From Arthrobacter sp. ISL-48 (lineage in GTDB: Bacteria > Actinomycetota > Actinomycetes > Actinomycetales > Micrococcaceae): 64,000 nt of DNA. The stretch spans positions 1 to 64,000 of the forward strand of contig NZ_JAGGPL010000011.1 in assembly GCF_018613805.1 (NCBI RefSeq). Reading direction: 5' to 3'. How positions within the stretch are numbered: the stretch's first letter is position 1; every line of letters begins with the position of its first letter. Shown here one piece after another: positions 1-8,700 of this stretch. The position numbers were made by a program, and so were the translations under genes. The notes below the pieces were generated by a model that saw only the letters and a list, made by a program, of their open reading frames with translations, was not told where the DNA came from and ran no database searches.

Positions 1-103
1 CATGCGCAAGAAAGGCTGGGAAATCCCCGCCCACCTCGCCCACATCGAGTCCTCCGGCAGCACCCGCCAGGAAGCCAGCTCACTCCTCGCGGCGCATTCC
101 TGA
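1..103 (+). CDS. lipA: C-terminus of lipoyl synthase LipA (partial)
   Basis: This is the last 33 codons of a gene that begins before the window, read in the frame starting at base 2 and ending at a TGA at 101-103. The tail contains an IPAHLAHIE segment followed by an RQEASSLL-type end, as I remember from actinobacterial lipoyl synthases, the radical-SAM enzymes that insert sulfur into protein-bound octanoate. No catalytic cysteines fall in this fragment, so the call rests on the tail and on context: in mycobacteria lipA is directly followed by a DUF4191 gene, as here. A strong hairpin follows the stop. Confidence 0.72.
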   Translation, partial: MRKKGWEIPAHLAHIESSGSTRQEASSLLAAHS

Positions 104-121
104 CCCCACATTTTCTATGCC

Positions 122-162
122 TGAGGGCCGGCGCCGGAGTATCTCCGGCGTCCGGCCCTCGG
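122..162 (+). terminator. Hairpin terminator after lipA
   Basis: A GC-rich inverted repeat of about 17 base pairs with one bulged base and a short loop sits 18 bases after the lipA stop. There is no clear T-run after it, so the termination role is inferred from position and stability. Confidence 0.55.
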
Positions 163-188
163 CATTAGTCACGTAGAATTAAGGCACT

Positions 189-941
189 ATGGCGAATTCC
201 CCTGATTCCAGCAACAACGCTTCCGCGGCCACTGACGCCCCGAAGCGCGGCTTCTTCTCGCGCAAGCCGAAAGAAGCAAAGGACAAGAAGCCCAACCGGC
301 TCAAGCAGATCGGCGAGGTTTTCAACATGACCCGCCGGCACGATCCCATGGTCCCGTGGCTGATGCTGCTGGTATTCCTGGGCGTCGTGGCCGTCAGCTT
401 CCTGGTGGGGTACTGGCTGGAGAACTGGATCACAGGTCTGATCATTGGCATCCCGCTGGGACTGCTCGGCGCCACCCTGATCCTTTCCCGTCGGGCTGAA
501 CGTGCCGCCTTCGCCCAAATCGAGAACCAGCCCGGCGCCTCGGGTGCAGCCCTGGGCACGCTCAAGCGCGGATGGATCACCGAGGACCAGCCCGTGGCGG
601 TGAACCCGCGTACCCAGGACGCCGTGTTCCGCGCCATCGGCCGCCCCGGCGTCGTCCTGGTCAGCGAAGGCCCCACACATCGGGTCAAGCCCCTGGTTGA
701 CGCCGAGCGCAAGCGCCTCGCCAGGATCCTCCCCAACGTCACGGTCCACGTGATCGAAAGCGGCCGGGGCGAGGGCCAGGTCCCCATCAGCCAGGTGGCG
801 AAGAAGATGGGGAAGCTGAAGAATGAACTCACCAAGATGGAGGTCAGCGCTGTGTCCAAGCGGATCTCCTCGCTCGGCACCCGCCTCCCCATCCCCAAGG
901 GCATCGACCCGTACAAGGCCCGTCCCAACCGCGGACGCTAA
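189..941 (+). CDS. DUF4191 membrane protein (Rv2219-like)
   Basis: A 250-residue protein with a charged cytoplasmic N-terminus, two adjacent membrane segments around residues 57-75 and 80-97, and a long soluble C-terminal part. The arrangement and the RPGVVLVSEG segment match the actinobacterial DUF4191 family, whose function is unknown. The position directly after lipA is the same as Rv2219 in Mycobacterium tuberculosis. The ATG at 189 is preceded by TAAGG and by a TAGAAT hexamer at 174-179, so the transcript leader must be only a few bases long. A hairpin plus T-run follows at 955-993, making this a single-gene unit. Confidence 0.85.
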   Translation: MANSPDSSNNASAATDAPKRGFFSRKPKEAKDKKPNRLKQIGEVFNMTRRHDPMVPWLMLLVFLGVVAVSFLVGYWLENWITGLIIGIPLGLLGATLILSRRAERAAFAQIENQPGASGAALGTLKRGWITEDQPVAVNPRTQDAVFRAIGRPGVVLVSEGPTHRVKPLVDAERKRLARILPNVTVHVIESGRGEGQVPISQVAKKMGKLKNELTKMEVSAVSKRISSLGTRLPIPKGIDPYKARPNRGR

Positions 942-954
942 GAATAATTTGAAC

Positions 955-993
955 CGCCCCGGTTCCGGCTCCAGCCGGGCACCGGGGCGTTTT
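955..993 (+). terminator. Rho-independent terminator after DUF4191 gene
   Basis: The arms CGCCCCGG and CCGGGGCG, with a further inner GGCT/AGCC pairing, are followed directly by TTTT. This is a textbook intrinsic terminator 14 bases past the stop codon. Confidence 0.85.
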
Positions 994-1039
994 CGTCTGG
1001 GCAGCACTTGCCAGCAGACTTTGAGATCGGAGAACACAC

Positions 1040-1396
1040 ATGAAAATGCCCGTGAAAACAGCTGTGATCCGCGCGTTCCGCGTTCTGGCCGTGGGCGAGG
1101 CGTTCAGCTGGGCCGCGCTCCTGGCAGGCATGTATTTCAAGTGGATCGCCGGAACGGGTGAGCTCGGAGTGCAGGTCGCCGGTCCCATCCATGGCGCCCT
1201 CTCCATCGGCTATGGGACCGCAGCCCTGGCCCTGTGGCGGCTCCAGCGCTGGCCCTTTGCCGTGGCACTGTTCGCGGGCCTGTCAGCGGTGTTCCCGTTT
1301 GCGACCATAGCTTTTGAACGCTGGGCCGGGAACCGCGGACATCTCAACGACGAACAGGTACTTCCGGCCCGGGCCCGCGCAACCGCCGGCGTGTAG
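1040..1396 (+). CDS. DUF3817 small membrane protein
   Basis: A 118-residue protein with three hydrophobic segments (about residues 12-33, 45-65 and 72-92) and short polar ends. The opening FRVLAVGEAFSWAALL stretch and the conserved GPIHG motif in the middle are typical of DUF3817 integral membrane proteins, which are common in actinobacteria and have no established function. CGGAG lies about eight bases before the ATG. It stands alone between a terminator upstream and a convergent RDD gene downstream. Confidence 0.82.
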   Translation: MKMPVKTAVIRAFRVLAVGEAFSWAALLAGMYFKWIAGTGELGVQVAGPIHGALSIGYGTAALALWRLQRWPFAVALFAGLSAVFPFATIAFERWAGNRGHLNDEQVLPARARATAGV

Positions 1397-1447
1397 CACC
1401 CCGCCGGTGGCGTTCTGCCGCCGCCGGGAGCGTTGCTGAGGGTTTGG

Positions 1448-1885
1448 CTACATCCGGATGAGGACGGTGTTCATCGCCTTGTCATGCAGGCCACGCTGGT
1501 CCGGATCGAAAATCACTGCAGGAATCACGAGGCACAGCAGCAGCGCCCTCACCAGGCCTGCCACCGGCCCCGGCGTACCGCCGCCGAGCCGCACCACGTG
1601 GATGCCCGCCACGCGGTGTCCGATGCTGTAACCCAGGGTTCCCACCAACAGGACCTGCTCCGCAGCGAAGATGCCCAACGTGGCCCAGGAATCACCGGCG
1701 AACGCGAAGTTGCTGATCAGCAGGGCGATGCCCCAGTCGATAATGATGGCAACGAGGCGCCGTCCAGCCCTGGCGATCGAGCCCGGGCCCGACTCGGGCA
1801 GCCCCAAACGCTCCCCCGGGTATTTGGAGATGCCGGAGGTGTCCGGTCCGCTGAGCCAGGAGCCAATGTCTTTGCGATCTACCAC
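1448..1885 (-). CDS. RDD family membrane protein (Rv2219A-like)
   Basis: A 145-residue protein with a polar N-terminal stretch followed by a membrane domain of three hydrophobic segments. The segment ARAGRRLVAIIIDWGIA carries the arginine and the aspartate in the first helix that give the RDD family its name, and RVAGIHVVRL is the usual linker motif. RDD proteins are small membrane proteins of mostly unknown role, some linked to ion exchange. The gene points away from glnA and shares its upstream region. M. tuberculosis has an RDD protein in the same lipA-to-glnA1 interval. Confidence 0.85.
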   Translation of the reverse strand: MVDRKDIGSWLSGPDTSGISKYPGERLGLPESGPGSIARAGRRLVAIIIDWGIALLISNFAFAGDSWATLGIFAAEQVLLVGTLGYSIGHRVAGIHVVRLGGGTPGPVAGLVRALLLCLVIPAVIFDPDQRGLHDKAMNTVLIRM

Positions 1886-1977
1886 TGTCCAAGCTTAGCG
1901 ACTCACCACGTTCACAGTGTGGAACCTGTTAGACCACAGTATGGACACCGGATAGCGTTGCCATATCAGGGCATCCT

Positions 1978-2015
1978 GTAACCTGCCCGAAACAATACGG
2001 ACACGGACGGGAAAT
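1978..2015 (+). promoter_or_regulatory. GlnR box upstream of glnA1
   Basis: Four pentamers, GTAAC (1978-1982), GAAAC (1989-1993), GACAC (2000-2004) and GAAAT (2011-2015), are each separated by exactly six bases. This reproduces the GTnAC-n6-GAAAC-n6-GTnAC-n6-GAAAC arrangement described for the actinomycete nitrogen regulator GlnR. The first two elements are perfect and the last two each deviate at one base. It lies about 130 bases before glnA1. Binding is inferred. Confidence 0.75.
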
Positions 2016-2058
2016 GCCGCGTCCATAGGCTGGTAGCAGTTTCAAGCAATACCTCCAA

Positions 2059-2081
2059 GCAGGGGAACGCTGTTTCCCTGC
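2059..2081 (+). other. Hairpin in the glnA1 leader
   Basis: A nine-base-pair stem (GCAGGGGAA against TTTCCCTGC, one G-U pair) with a five-base loop lies between the GlnR box and the glnA1 start. There is no T-run. It may be a leader-RNA structure; no function is claimed. Confidence 0.4.
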
Positions 2082-2145
2082 CCTTCGGATTGCGCTGGAT
2101 CAGACGGCTTGCCAGCCAGATATTACATATGCGTAAGGAGCATAG

Positions 2146-3570
2146 ATGTTCAAGACTGCGGACGAAGTCCTCAAGTTCATCAAGGACGAAGATATTAAAT
2201 TCGTCGATATCCGCTTCACCGACCTTCCCGGCGTTCAGCAGCACTTCAACGTGCCCGCCAAAAGTGTTGACGCGGACTTCTTCGTCAACGGCCAGCTCTT
2301 CGACGGATCTTCCATCCGCGGCTTCCAGGGCATCGCCGAATCGGACATGCAGCTGATCCCGGACGTCACCACCGCATTCCTGGACACCTTCCGCATGGAG
2401 AAGACCCTTGCGCTGAACTTCTCCATCGTGAACCCCCGCACGGGTGACCCTTACCACCGCGACCCCCGTGGCGTCGCCGAAAAGGCTGAGGCATACCTGG
2501 CCTCCACCGGCATTGCGGACACCGCGTTCTTCGCTCCCGAAGCCGAGTTCTTCGTCTTCGACAACGTCCAGTACCAGTCCTCCCCGCAGGGCAGCTTCTA
2601 CAAGATCGATTCCGAAGAAGCACACTGGAACACCGGCCGCGAAGAAGAAGGTGGAAACCTCGGCTACAAGACCCCCGTCAAGGGCGGTTACTTCCCGGTT
2701 TCCCCCACCGACAAGCAGGCCGACCTCCGCGACGCCATGTGTGTCGCCCTGGACGAGGCCGGCCTTGAGGTCGAGCGCAGCCACCACGAGGTCGGTTCCG
2801 CCGGCCAGGCTGAAATCAACTACAAGTTCACCACGCTGACCCACGCGGCTGATGACCTGCAGAAGTTCAAGTACGTCGTCAAGAACACCGCAGACGCATG
2901 GGGCAAGTCCGTGACCTTCATGCCGAAGCCGATCTTCGCTGACAACGGCTCGGGCATGCACTGCCACCAGTCGCTGTGGAACGGTGGAGAGCCGCTGTTC
3001 TACGACGAAAAGGGTTACGCCGGCTTGTCCGACACCGCCCGCTGGTACATCGGCGGCCTGCTCAAGCACGCCTCCGCGGTGCTGGCCTTCACCAACCCGA
3101 CGGTGAACTCCTACCGCCGCCTGGTCAAGGGCTTCGAAGCCCCGGTCAACATGGTTTACTCGCAGGGCAACCGCTCGGCCGGTATCCGTATCCCCATCAC
3201 GGGCACCAACCCGAAGGCCAAGCGCATCGAGTTCCGCGCTCCGGACCCCTCCTCCAACCCGTACCTGGCGTTCGCTGCCCAGCTGATGGCCGGCATCGAC
3301 GGCATCCGCAACCGCATCGAACCCCCCGCTCCGATCGACAAGGACCTCTACGAGCTCCCGGCCGAAGAAGCGAAGGACATCCCCAAGGCTCCGGGCAGCC
3401 TGGAGGAAGCGCTGACCGCACTGGAAGAGGACAACGAGTTCCTGCAGGCCGGCGGCGTCTTCACGCAGGACCTGATCGACACCTGGATCGAGTACAAGTA
3501 CGAGAACGAGATCCGTCCGCTCTCCCTGCGTCCGAACCCGTACGAGTTCGAGCTCTACTACGGCGTCTAG
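2146..3570 (+). CDS. glnA: Glutamine synthetase type I, GlnA1
   Basis: This 474-residue enzyme makes glutamine from glutamate, ammonia and ATP in the cytosol. The order of motifs is that of GSI: the N-terminal beta-grasp with DGSSIRGF, the catalytic-domain [10 protein letters not shown] metal-binding stretch, the [13 protein letters not shown]/ammonia region, and the NRSAGIRIP glutamate flap region. Tyr402 in the context KDLYELP is the expected adenylylation site of the beta-type enzyme, consistent with a GlnE adenylyltransferase gene 2.1 kb downstream. AAGGAG sits six bases before the ATG. A GlnR box at 1978-2015 and a terminator at 3632-3672 bound the unit, so it is probably monocistronic and induced by nitrogen limitation. 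Confidence 0.97.
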   Translation: MFKTADEVLKFIKDEDIKFVDIRFTDLPGVQQHFNVPAKSVDADFFVNGQLFDGSSIRGFQGIAESDMQLIPDVTTAFLDTFRMEKTLALNFSIVNPRTGDPYHRDPRGVAEKAEAYLASTGIADTAFFAPEAEFFVFDNVQYQSSPQGSFYKIDSEEAHWNTGREEEGGNLGYKTPVKGGYFPVSPTDKQADLRDAMCVALDEAGLEVERSHHEVGSAGQAEINYKFTTLTHAADDLQKFKYVVKNTADAWGKSVTFMPKPIFADNGSGMHCHQSLWNGGEPLFYDEKGYAGLSDTARWYIGGLLKHASAVLAFTNPTVNSYRRLVKGFEAPVNMVYSQGNRSAGIRIPITGTNPKAKRIEFRAPDPSSNPYLAFAAQLMAGIDGIRNRIEPPAPIDKDLYELPAEEAKDIPKAPGSLEEALTALEEDNEFLQAGGVFTQDLIDTWIEYKYENEIRPLSLRPNPYEFELYYGV

Positions 3571-3631
3571 CCGGATCACGCGGCTAGAACGGGCATAGTC
3601 CGCACACAGTCCGCAAGAATCCAGATACAGC

Positions 3632-3674
3632 AAAGGCCGGTCCCAGGTTTCACCACCCGGGACCGGCCTTTTGC
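3632..3674 (+). terminator. Rho-independent terminator after glnA1
   Basis: The arms AAAGGCCGGTCCC and GGGACCGGCCTTTT flank a short loop, with T residues at the end. This is a strong intrinsic terminator about 60 bases after the stop codon. Confidence 0.88.
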
Positions 3675-3896
3675 TGTGCCGGGCTTCTCTTAGCCGTGCT
3701 GCTTAGTCCGCGAGCTCAGCCGCTCTGCTTTGTGCCATGTAATCCAATCCCCTGATGTTAAGACGACTTCCCGCACGCCTGTGAATAATGCACGAAGTCC
3801 ACTTCGCACGAGTGGGTGTTGTTTGATCAACAATCTAGGCTGAAACCACTGTGGGGAGATGACTTCCCCAGGGTCGTGCTGATCGGAGTTGTTGTG
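3675..3896. other. AT-richer spacer between glnA1 and the MepB-like gene
   Basis: No convincing gene was found here. The base composition is visibly more AT-rich than the neighbours. It contains a perfect CGAAGT/ACTTCG hairpin near 3793-3806 and a near-palindrome centred on TGATCA around 3823-3832, which could be an operator. An in-frame GTG at 3816 would extend the MepB-like protein by 27 residues but has only a weak ribosome site. Confidence 0.4.
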
Positions 3897-4397
3897 GTGT
3901 CTGTTGTTCTTCATCCGGATGTGGCTGTTGCGATTGAGGTGTGTGATCGACTCCGCGCGGGGGGTCTGGCCGTGGTGCCGGAGCCCGACAACGCCGAGTA
4001 CGGCGCTGTGGTCTCAGCCACCGGTGAGACGCGGTTTCGGGCGGGCAAGCTGACACCGACGAAAGTGGGATTGTTCGTCACGGTGTGGCGGCGGGCCAAC
4101 GACGGGTCAACCGAACCATTGCCGGCCGAAGACAGTTCGCAGTCGTTGGTGATCGCCGTTCGAGAGGCCGACAATTTGGGGCTCTTTGTTTTCCCGAAGA
4201 GCGCACTCGTTGAGCGCGGGATCGTTTCTATTGGTGGCGTTGGCGGCAAGCGTGGGTTTCGGGTGTATCCACCGTGGTCTGCGACGGAAAACCCCCAGGC
4301 GAAGCGGTCCCAGAAGTGGCAATGCAGATTCTTCCTTGATCTGGGCAATGGGGACGTCGACTCGCAACGGGCGCGCCGTCTCTTTGACGCGACCTAG
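3897..4397 (+). CDS. MepB family protein
   Basis: A 166-residue protein matching the MepB family: the motif order is KLTPTKVGLFVTVW, then a pair of acidic residues before LVIAV, then GLFVFPKSALVERGI, and finally GKRGFRVYPPW with a downstream QKWQ. MepB is named for the third gene of the Staphylococcus aureus mepRAB locus and has no known biochemical function. No MATE pump or MarR regulator is next to it here. I favour the GTG at 3897 (or 3894), eight bases after CGGAG, over the GTG at 3816. Composition is less GC-rich than the surrounding genes and the locus interrupts the usual glnA1-glnE neighbourhood, so acquisition by transfer is plausible. Confidence 0.78.
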   Translation: MSVVLHPDVAVAIEVCDRLRAGGLAVVPEPDNAEYGAVVSATGETRFRAGKLTPTKVGLFVTVWRRANDGSTEPLPAEDSSQSLVIAVREADNLGLFVFPKSALVERGIVSIGGVGGKRGFRVYPPWSATENPQAKRSQKWQCRFFLDLGNGDVDSQRARRLFDAT

Positions 4398-4457
4398 GCG
4401 TTGCTCAGAAATTGCGCATTAAGGGGTCGGAAAACGATCACCGACACCCCGGCACCG

Positions 4458-4506
4458 AAGTCCGCCCGGGCCGTTTGCAACCGCAGACGGCCCGGGCGGA
4501 CTTTTT
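4458..4506 (+). terminator. Rho-independent terminator after the MepB-like gene
   Basis: A 17-base-pair near-perfect stem (AAGTCCGCCCGGGCCGT against its complement) with a short loop is followed by TTTTT. It is one of the strongest terminators in the window and closes the MepB-like transcript. Confidence 0.9.
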
Positions 4507-4532
4507 GGTTCCGGGGAACGTACAAAGGTGGA

Positions 4533-4568
4533 GGCTGGCTCCAGACGTGCTGAAACCGGGAGCCAGCC
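4533..4568 (-). terminator. Hairpin, likely terminator for the GNAT/VOC transcript
   Basis: The perfect ten-base arms GGCTGGCTCC and GGAGCCAGCC lie downstream of the minus-strand GNAT gene. There is no long T-run on the minus strand, so the termination role is inferred. Between here and the gene end at 4691 I see only one further inverted repeat (TTCAAGCCTT 4600-4609 with AAGGTTTGAA 4619-4628, one mismatch) and no gene. Confidence 0.5.
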
Positions 4569-4690
4569 CCCTGACAGGTGCTCCCCGAGACGAAGACTGT
4601 TCAAGCCTTCCCCCCAACAAGGTTTGAAGAACACTGCCAATCCACATAATCGGGCAATGTGGAGCGCTAGGCAATGCCTCGGCCAGGACA

Positions 4691-5212
4691 TTAGGGCAAA
4701 AAGCTCCGGAACATGGTCCGCTGCGGGCCGGAACTGCCGCCCAGGTATGCTCCGTAGTCCGCAAAACCGGCACGGCGGTAGGCGGACAGTCCCGCGGGAT
4801 TACGCTCGTTGACCGAAAGTACGACGCCGGCCTCGCCGCCCGCGTGCCTCGCGGTCAGTTTTGCGGCGGCGTCCACTGCTGCTGCTGCAGCAAGGGGCCC
4901 GAGCCCCTTGCCCTGCTGCCGCCGGTCGATCAGGAATCCTCGCAGCAGCCATGCCGACTCGTCGTCCGGCCACCCCGCCAGCCGCGCCGCACCGGATTGG
5001 AGTGTCAGCACGCCCACCGCTTCCCCACCAGCCTCGATGACATACGGACGCCTTGCCTGCTCGGCAAGACCCACCAAGGCCATGCGCAGCGGGTCGCCCA
5101 CAAAGTCGTCCTGGCCGGGGGCGAGTTCCAGAGCGGCAACAGCACCAAGCTGGATGGCGCAGGCATCTGGATCGAGGTCATCCAGGGGAATCAGCCAGAC
5201 GGAGGTCTCCAT
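4691..5212 (-). CDS. GNAT family N-acetyltransferase
   Basis: A 173-residue protein with the GNAT core: a beta-strand ending in LLRGFLID, then RRQQGKGLG, which is the Q/RxxGxG acetyl-CoA pyrophosphate loop, then the ERNPAGLSAYRRAGF segment typical of motif B. Such enzymes transfer an acetyl group to an amine; the substrate cannot be told. An upstream in-frame extension exists but would run into the VOC gene. I start at the ATG at 5212, five bases after the VOC stop, so the two are probably translated from one message. Confidence 0.85.
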   Translation of the reverse strand: METSVWLIPLDDLDPDACAIQLGAVAALELAPGQDDFVGDPLRMALVGLAEQARRPYVIEAGGEAVGVLTLQSGAARLAGWPDDESAWLLRGFLIDRRQQGKGLGPLAAAAAVDAAAKLTARHAGGEAGVVLSVNERNPAGLSAYRRAGFADYGAYLGGSSGPQRTMFRSFLP

Positions 5213-5217
5213 GCCGT

Positions 5218-5661
5218 TCAGCTGGTGGACGTTCCGGAGTCCGCCGGAGCTGCCCCGTCCGCAGGCGGGCCTGCCGGATCCATCCACATGACCTCCCATA
5301 GATGGCCGTCCGGGTCCTGGAAGCTGTGGTTGTACATGAAGCCGTAGTCCTGGACTTCCTGGGAGGGCGTCCCCCCGGCGGCCAGGGCCTTCCGGACCGT
5401 TTCGTCCACGGCTTCCCTGCTGTCAGCCGAGAACGCCATGATGGCCTCCGTGGAGCCGGTGGCATCTGCAACGTTCTTGGAAGTGAAGGTTTTGAAGAAA
5501 CCCTCCACGAGGAGCATGACAAAAGCGTTGTCATTGATGATCATGCAGGTGGCGTTTTCGTCCGTGAAGTCCGGGTTGAAGGAGAAGCCAAGGGCGGTAA
5601 AAAAGTCCACGGACCGCTTAAGGTCCTTGACGGGCAGGTTCAGGTAGATTTGCGTAGCCAT
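5218..5661 (-). CDS. VOC family (glyoxalase/bleomycin-resistance fold) protein
   Basis: A 147-residue cytosolic protein that begins IYLNLPVKDLKRSVDFFTALGF, the classic start of the first beta-alpha-beta-beta-beta module of the vicinal-oxygen-chelate fold, and ends with FQDPDGHLWEVMWMD, where the conserved metal-ligand glutamate lies. Members include glyoxalases, dioxygenases and antibiotic-binding proteins; this looks like the YaeR/lactoylglutathione-lyase-like subgroup of unknown substrate. The ATG at 5661 is preferred over an upstream in-frame ATG because the fold starts two residues later. It precedes the GNAT gene by five bases. Confidence 0.87.
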   Translation of the reverse strand: MATQIYLNLPVKDLKRSVDFFTALGFSFNPDFTDENATCMIINDNAFVMLLVEGFFKTFTSKNVADATGSTEAIMAFSADSREAVDETVRKALAAGGTPSQEVQDYGFMYNHSFQDPDGHLWEVMWMDPAGPPADGAAPADSGTSTS

Positions 5662-5717
5662 GGGCTCAACGTAGCATCGGCCCGCAGCCGCTGTCAGCCG
5701 CACATCCCTGCCAGGCG

Positions 5718-8700
5718 CTAGTGACCGTAGAAGACCTTTTCAAATACGGCGCGGGCACGCCGGCTGATTCGGAGGTAGTCCTCTTCCAGTGCAGCCGCGT
5801 GGCCCGGCTCGTAGCCGCACCAGCGGGCCACGGCCTCCAGGTCCCGCCGGGAGGAAGGAAGCAGGTCCGAAGCCCTGCCGCTCCAGATGACGTTGGCTGA
5901 CCTGATCCTGCTGGCAAGCCGCCACGCGTCTGCCAACAGCTGCGCGTCGTCCCTGGTTAGCAGGTTCAGGGAGGCGGCCGCCTCAAGCGCCTCCACGGTC
6001 GATGTGGTCCGCAGTTCAGCGTGCTTGCCTGCATGCTGCAGCTGGAAGAGCTGCACCAGCCACTCGACGTCGCTGAGGCCCCCGCGTCCCAACTTTAGGT
6101 GGCGGGCGGGATCGGCTCCACGGGGCAGGCGTTCCGCTTCAACCCGGGCCTTCACGCGCCGGATCTCACGCACGTCCTGGTCCGAAATCGACTCGGGGTA
6201 CCTGATGGGGTTGATGAGTTCGAGGAAGTCGTGGGCAAGCTGGTCGTCTCCGGCCATGGGGCGGGCCCGCAAGAGTGCCTGCGCCTCCCAGATGAGGGAC
6301 CACCGCCGGTAGTATTCCGCGAACGAATCAAGCGAGCGGACCATCGCGCCGCTCTTTCCTTCCGGGCGGAGGTCTGCATCCACTTGGAGGACACGTTCGG
6401 CCTTGATCGCCGGCTTCAGCGGCTGGGTAAGCAGGCTGGAGACCTTGGCAACAATCCGGGCGGCCTGTTCCTGTGCTTCTTCTTCCGCATATCCAGGCAG
6501 CGCACGGTGAACGTACATCACGTCAGCGTCCGAGCCGTAGCCGATCTCCCGGCCGCCCTGGCGGCCCATGGCCACCACCAGCACGGCAGTTTTGAGAGGG
6601 CCCCTGGCCGAGACAATGCCCTCAGCCACGCGCAGGGCGCCCAGCACGGCCGCCCTGTCGTTGTCAGCCAGTGCGGCGCCCACCTGGTCCTGGCCCAGGA
6701 GTCCCGCCGAATCGGCGACGGCGATCCTGAGGATCTCCCGCCGGCGGATGAGCCGGATCAGCCGCATGGCGCTCTCCGGATCGGCGTGGCGGGACATCTT
6801 GGAGGTGATCTCCTGCCACTGGGCCTCGAAGCTCAGCGGCAAGAGATCCCTGTCCTGTCCAAGCCACGCCACCGACTCGGGCGAGACTTCCAGCAGGTCC
6901 GAGATGAGCCGCGAGTTGGAGAGGACATGGCACAGCCGCTCGGCCGCGGCCTTGGAATCCCTGAGCATGCCGAGGTACCAGTGAGTAGTCCCCAGAGTCT
7001 CGCTGACGCGGCGGAAGGCGAGCAGGCCGGCGTCGGGATCGACGCCTTCGGCGAGCCAGTCCAGCAGGATGGGCAACAGCTGGCGCTGCAGGGCCGCGCG
7101 CCGGCTGACACCTGCGGTGAGCGCCTCGATATGGCGCATGGCGCCCTGCGGATCGCCGTAACCGAGCGCCGCGAGGCGGCCTTGGGCGGCCTCGGGCGTG
7201 AGCCTGGCGTCCTCGCTGCTGAGCTTGGCGGCAGTGTTGAGCAGGGGCCTGTAAAAGATGCGCTCATGCAGCTCGCGCACGGAACGCTTGGTCTTGTGCC
7301 AGGCGGCCAGCAAGGCGTCAGGGTGCGGACGTTCATTGGAAAACGGCCCCAGCACTGCCTTGGCCAGGGCACGGAGCGCCGGTTCGCCAACCGGCATCAG
7401 GTGGGTCCGGCGGAGCTGGAACAACTGGATCCGGTGCTCCAGAAGCCGCAGGTACCGGTAGGCATGGTCGAATCCGGCGGCGTCGGCCCGGCCGATGTAG
7501 CCACCTGCCGATAAAGCCGCAATGGCCGAGGTGGTGTCGCGGTGCCGGAGTGATTCGTCGGATTTACCGTGGACCAGCTGCAGCAGTTGGACGGTGAACT
7601 CAACATCCCGGAGGCCGCCGCGGCCAAGTTTGATCTGCCGCTGTTCCTCCGCGGCCGGGATGTGTTCCGTCACTCGCCGCCGCATGGCCTGGACCGATTC
7701 GACAAACCCGTCCCTGCCGGCGGAGCTCCAGATCAGCGGTGCCACCGCATTCTCGTAGCGTTGGCCCAGTCCGGTGTCCCCGGCGATGGTCCGCGCCTTC
7801 AGGAGCGCCTGGAACTCCCAGCTCTCGGCCCAGCGTGCATAGTACGTTTCATGGGAGGCCAGGGTGCGGACCAGCGGGCCGGATTTACCCTCAGGCCGCA
7901 GGTTGGCGTCGACTTCCCAGAGGCCGGGCTCCCTCGCGATGGATGAAATTGCCCGCGAGATCCCGGTGGCCAGCGCGTTTCCTATGGTGCTGGCCCGGGC
8001 ATCGTCCAGTTCGCCGGACTCGATGACGTAGATGACGTCGACGTCGGAAATATAGTTAAGCTCCCGCGCGCCGCATTTGCCCATGCCGATGACGGCAAGA
8101 CCTACATCTGCCACGTCCGCCGCACCGAACTGATCGGCGGCCTCGGCGCGTGAAACTGCCAGCGCGGCCTCGATGGCCGCGCCGGCAAGGTCTGCGAGTT
8201 CGGCCCCGACGGCCGGCATGAAGTCCAGCGGGTCGGCGGCACACAGGTCCTTGACGGCGAGGTCCACTACTCCTCGCCGGTATGCCGTCCGCAGCGCCGC
8301 GTACGCCTCGGTTCCGGAGATTCCGGCAACAGGCCTGGCGGACCGTGGATCGGCCCGGACGGACTTCAGAAGGGCGGTGCGGAGCTGTTCCGGTTCTGCT
8401 TGCAGGGGTTCAGGGCTTGCGGTGACCTCGAAGGCGTCAAGGTGCTCCGGATGCCGGATGAGGAACTCCCCCAAGGCCTCCGAGGCCCCCAGTACCCGGT
8501 ACAGCGGCTCGCTGGTTTCCGGGTCCGCCGCCGCGAGCTTCCGCAGGTCCGGGTGTTTTTCAATCAGCCTGACAAGCGACTGGAGGGCGGTGTCGGGGCT
8601 GGCCGCCATCTGGAGGCCCGCGAAGAGCCTGTCCTGGTCCAGGCCGTCCAGTTCGGGGGCGGCAAGGAAGCGCTCGCCCTTTTCCAGGTCACTGAAACCG

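Noticed and set aside
1402-1429. Terminator between the DUF3817 and RDD genes
   Set aside because: The GC-rich repeats pair only with several mismatches and have no T-run; not strong enough to list.
2059-2081. A glutamine riboswitch in the glnA1 leader
   Set aside because: Only one simple hairpin; the known glutamine aptamers have a three-way junction with conserved loops that I do not see.
1966-3633. A 555-codon open frame antisense to glnA1
   Set aside because: It mirrors a highly biased GC-rich gene, its translation shows no recognisable motif, and the plus-strand glnA1 is unmistakable.
3690-3914. A 74-codon minus-strand frame before the MepB-like gene
   Set aside because: No ribosome site or family resemblance, and it overlaps the start region of the MepB-like gene on the other strand.
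4595-4630. A tRNA or small RNA in the inverted repeat after the MepB-like gene
   Set aside because: Only a single nine- to ten-base arm pair; no cloverleaf, anticodon arm, T-loop or terminator.
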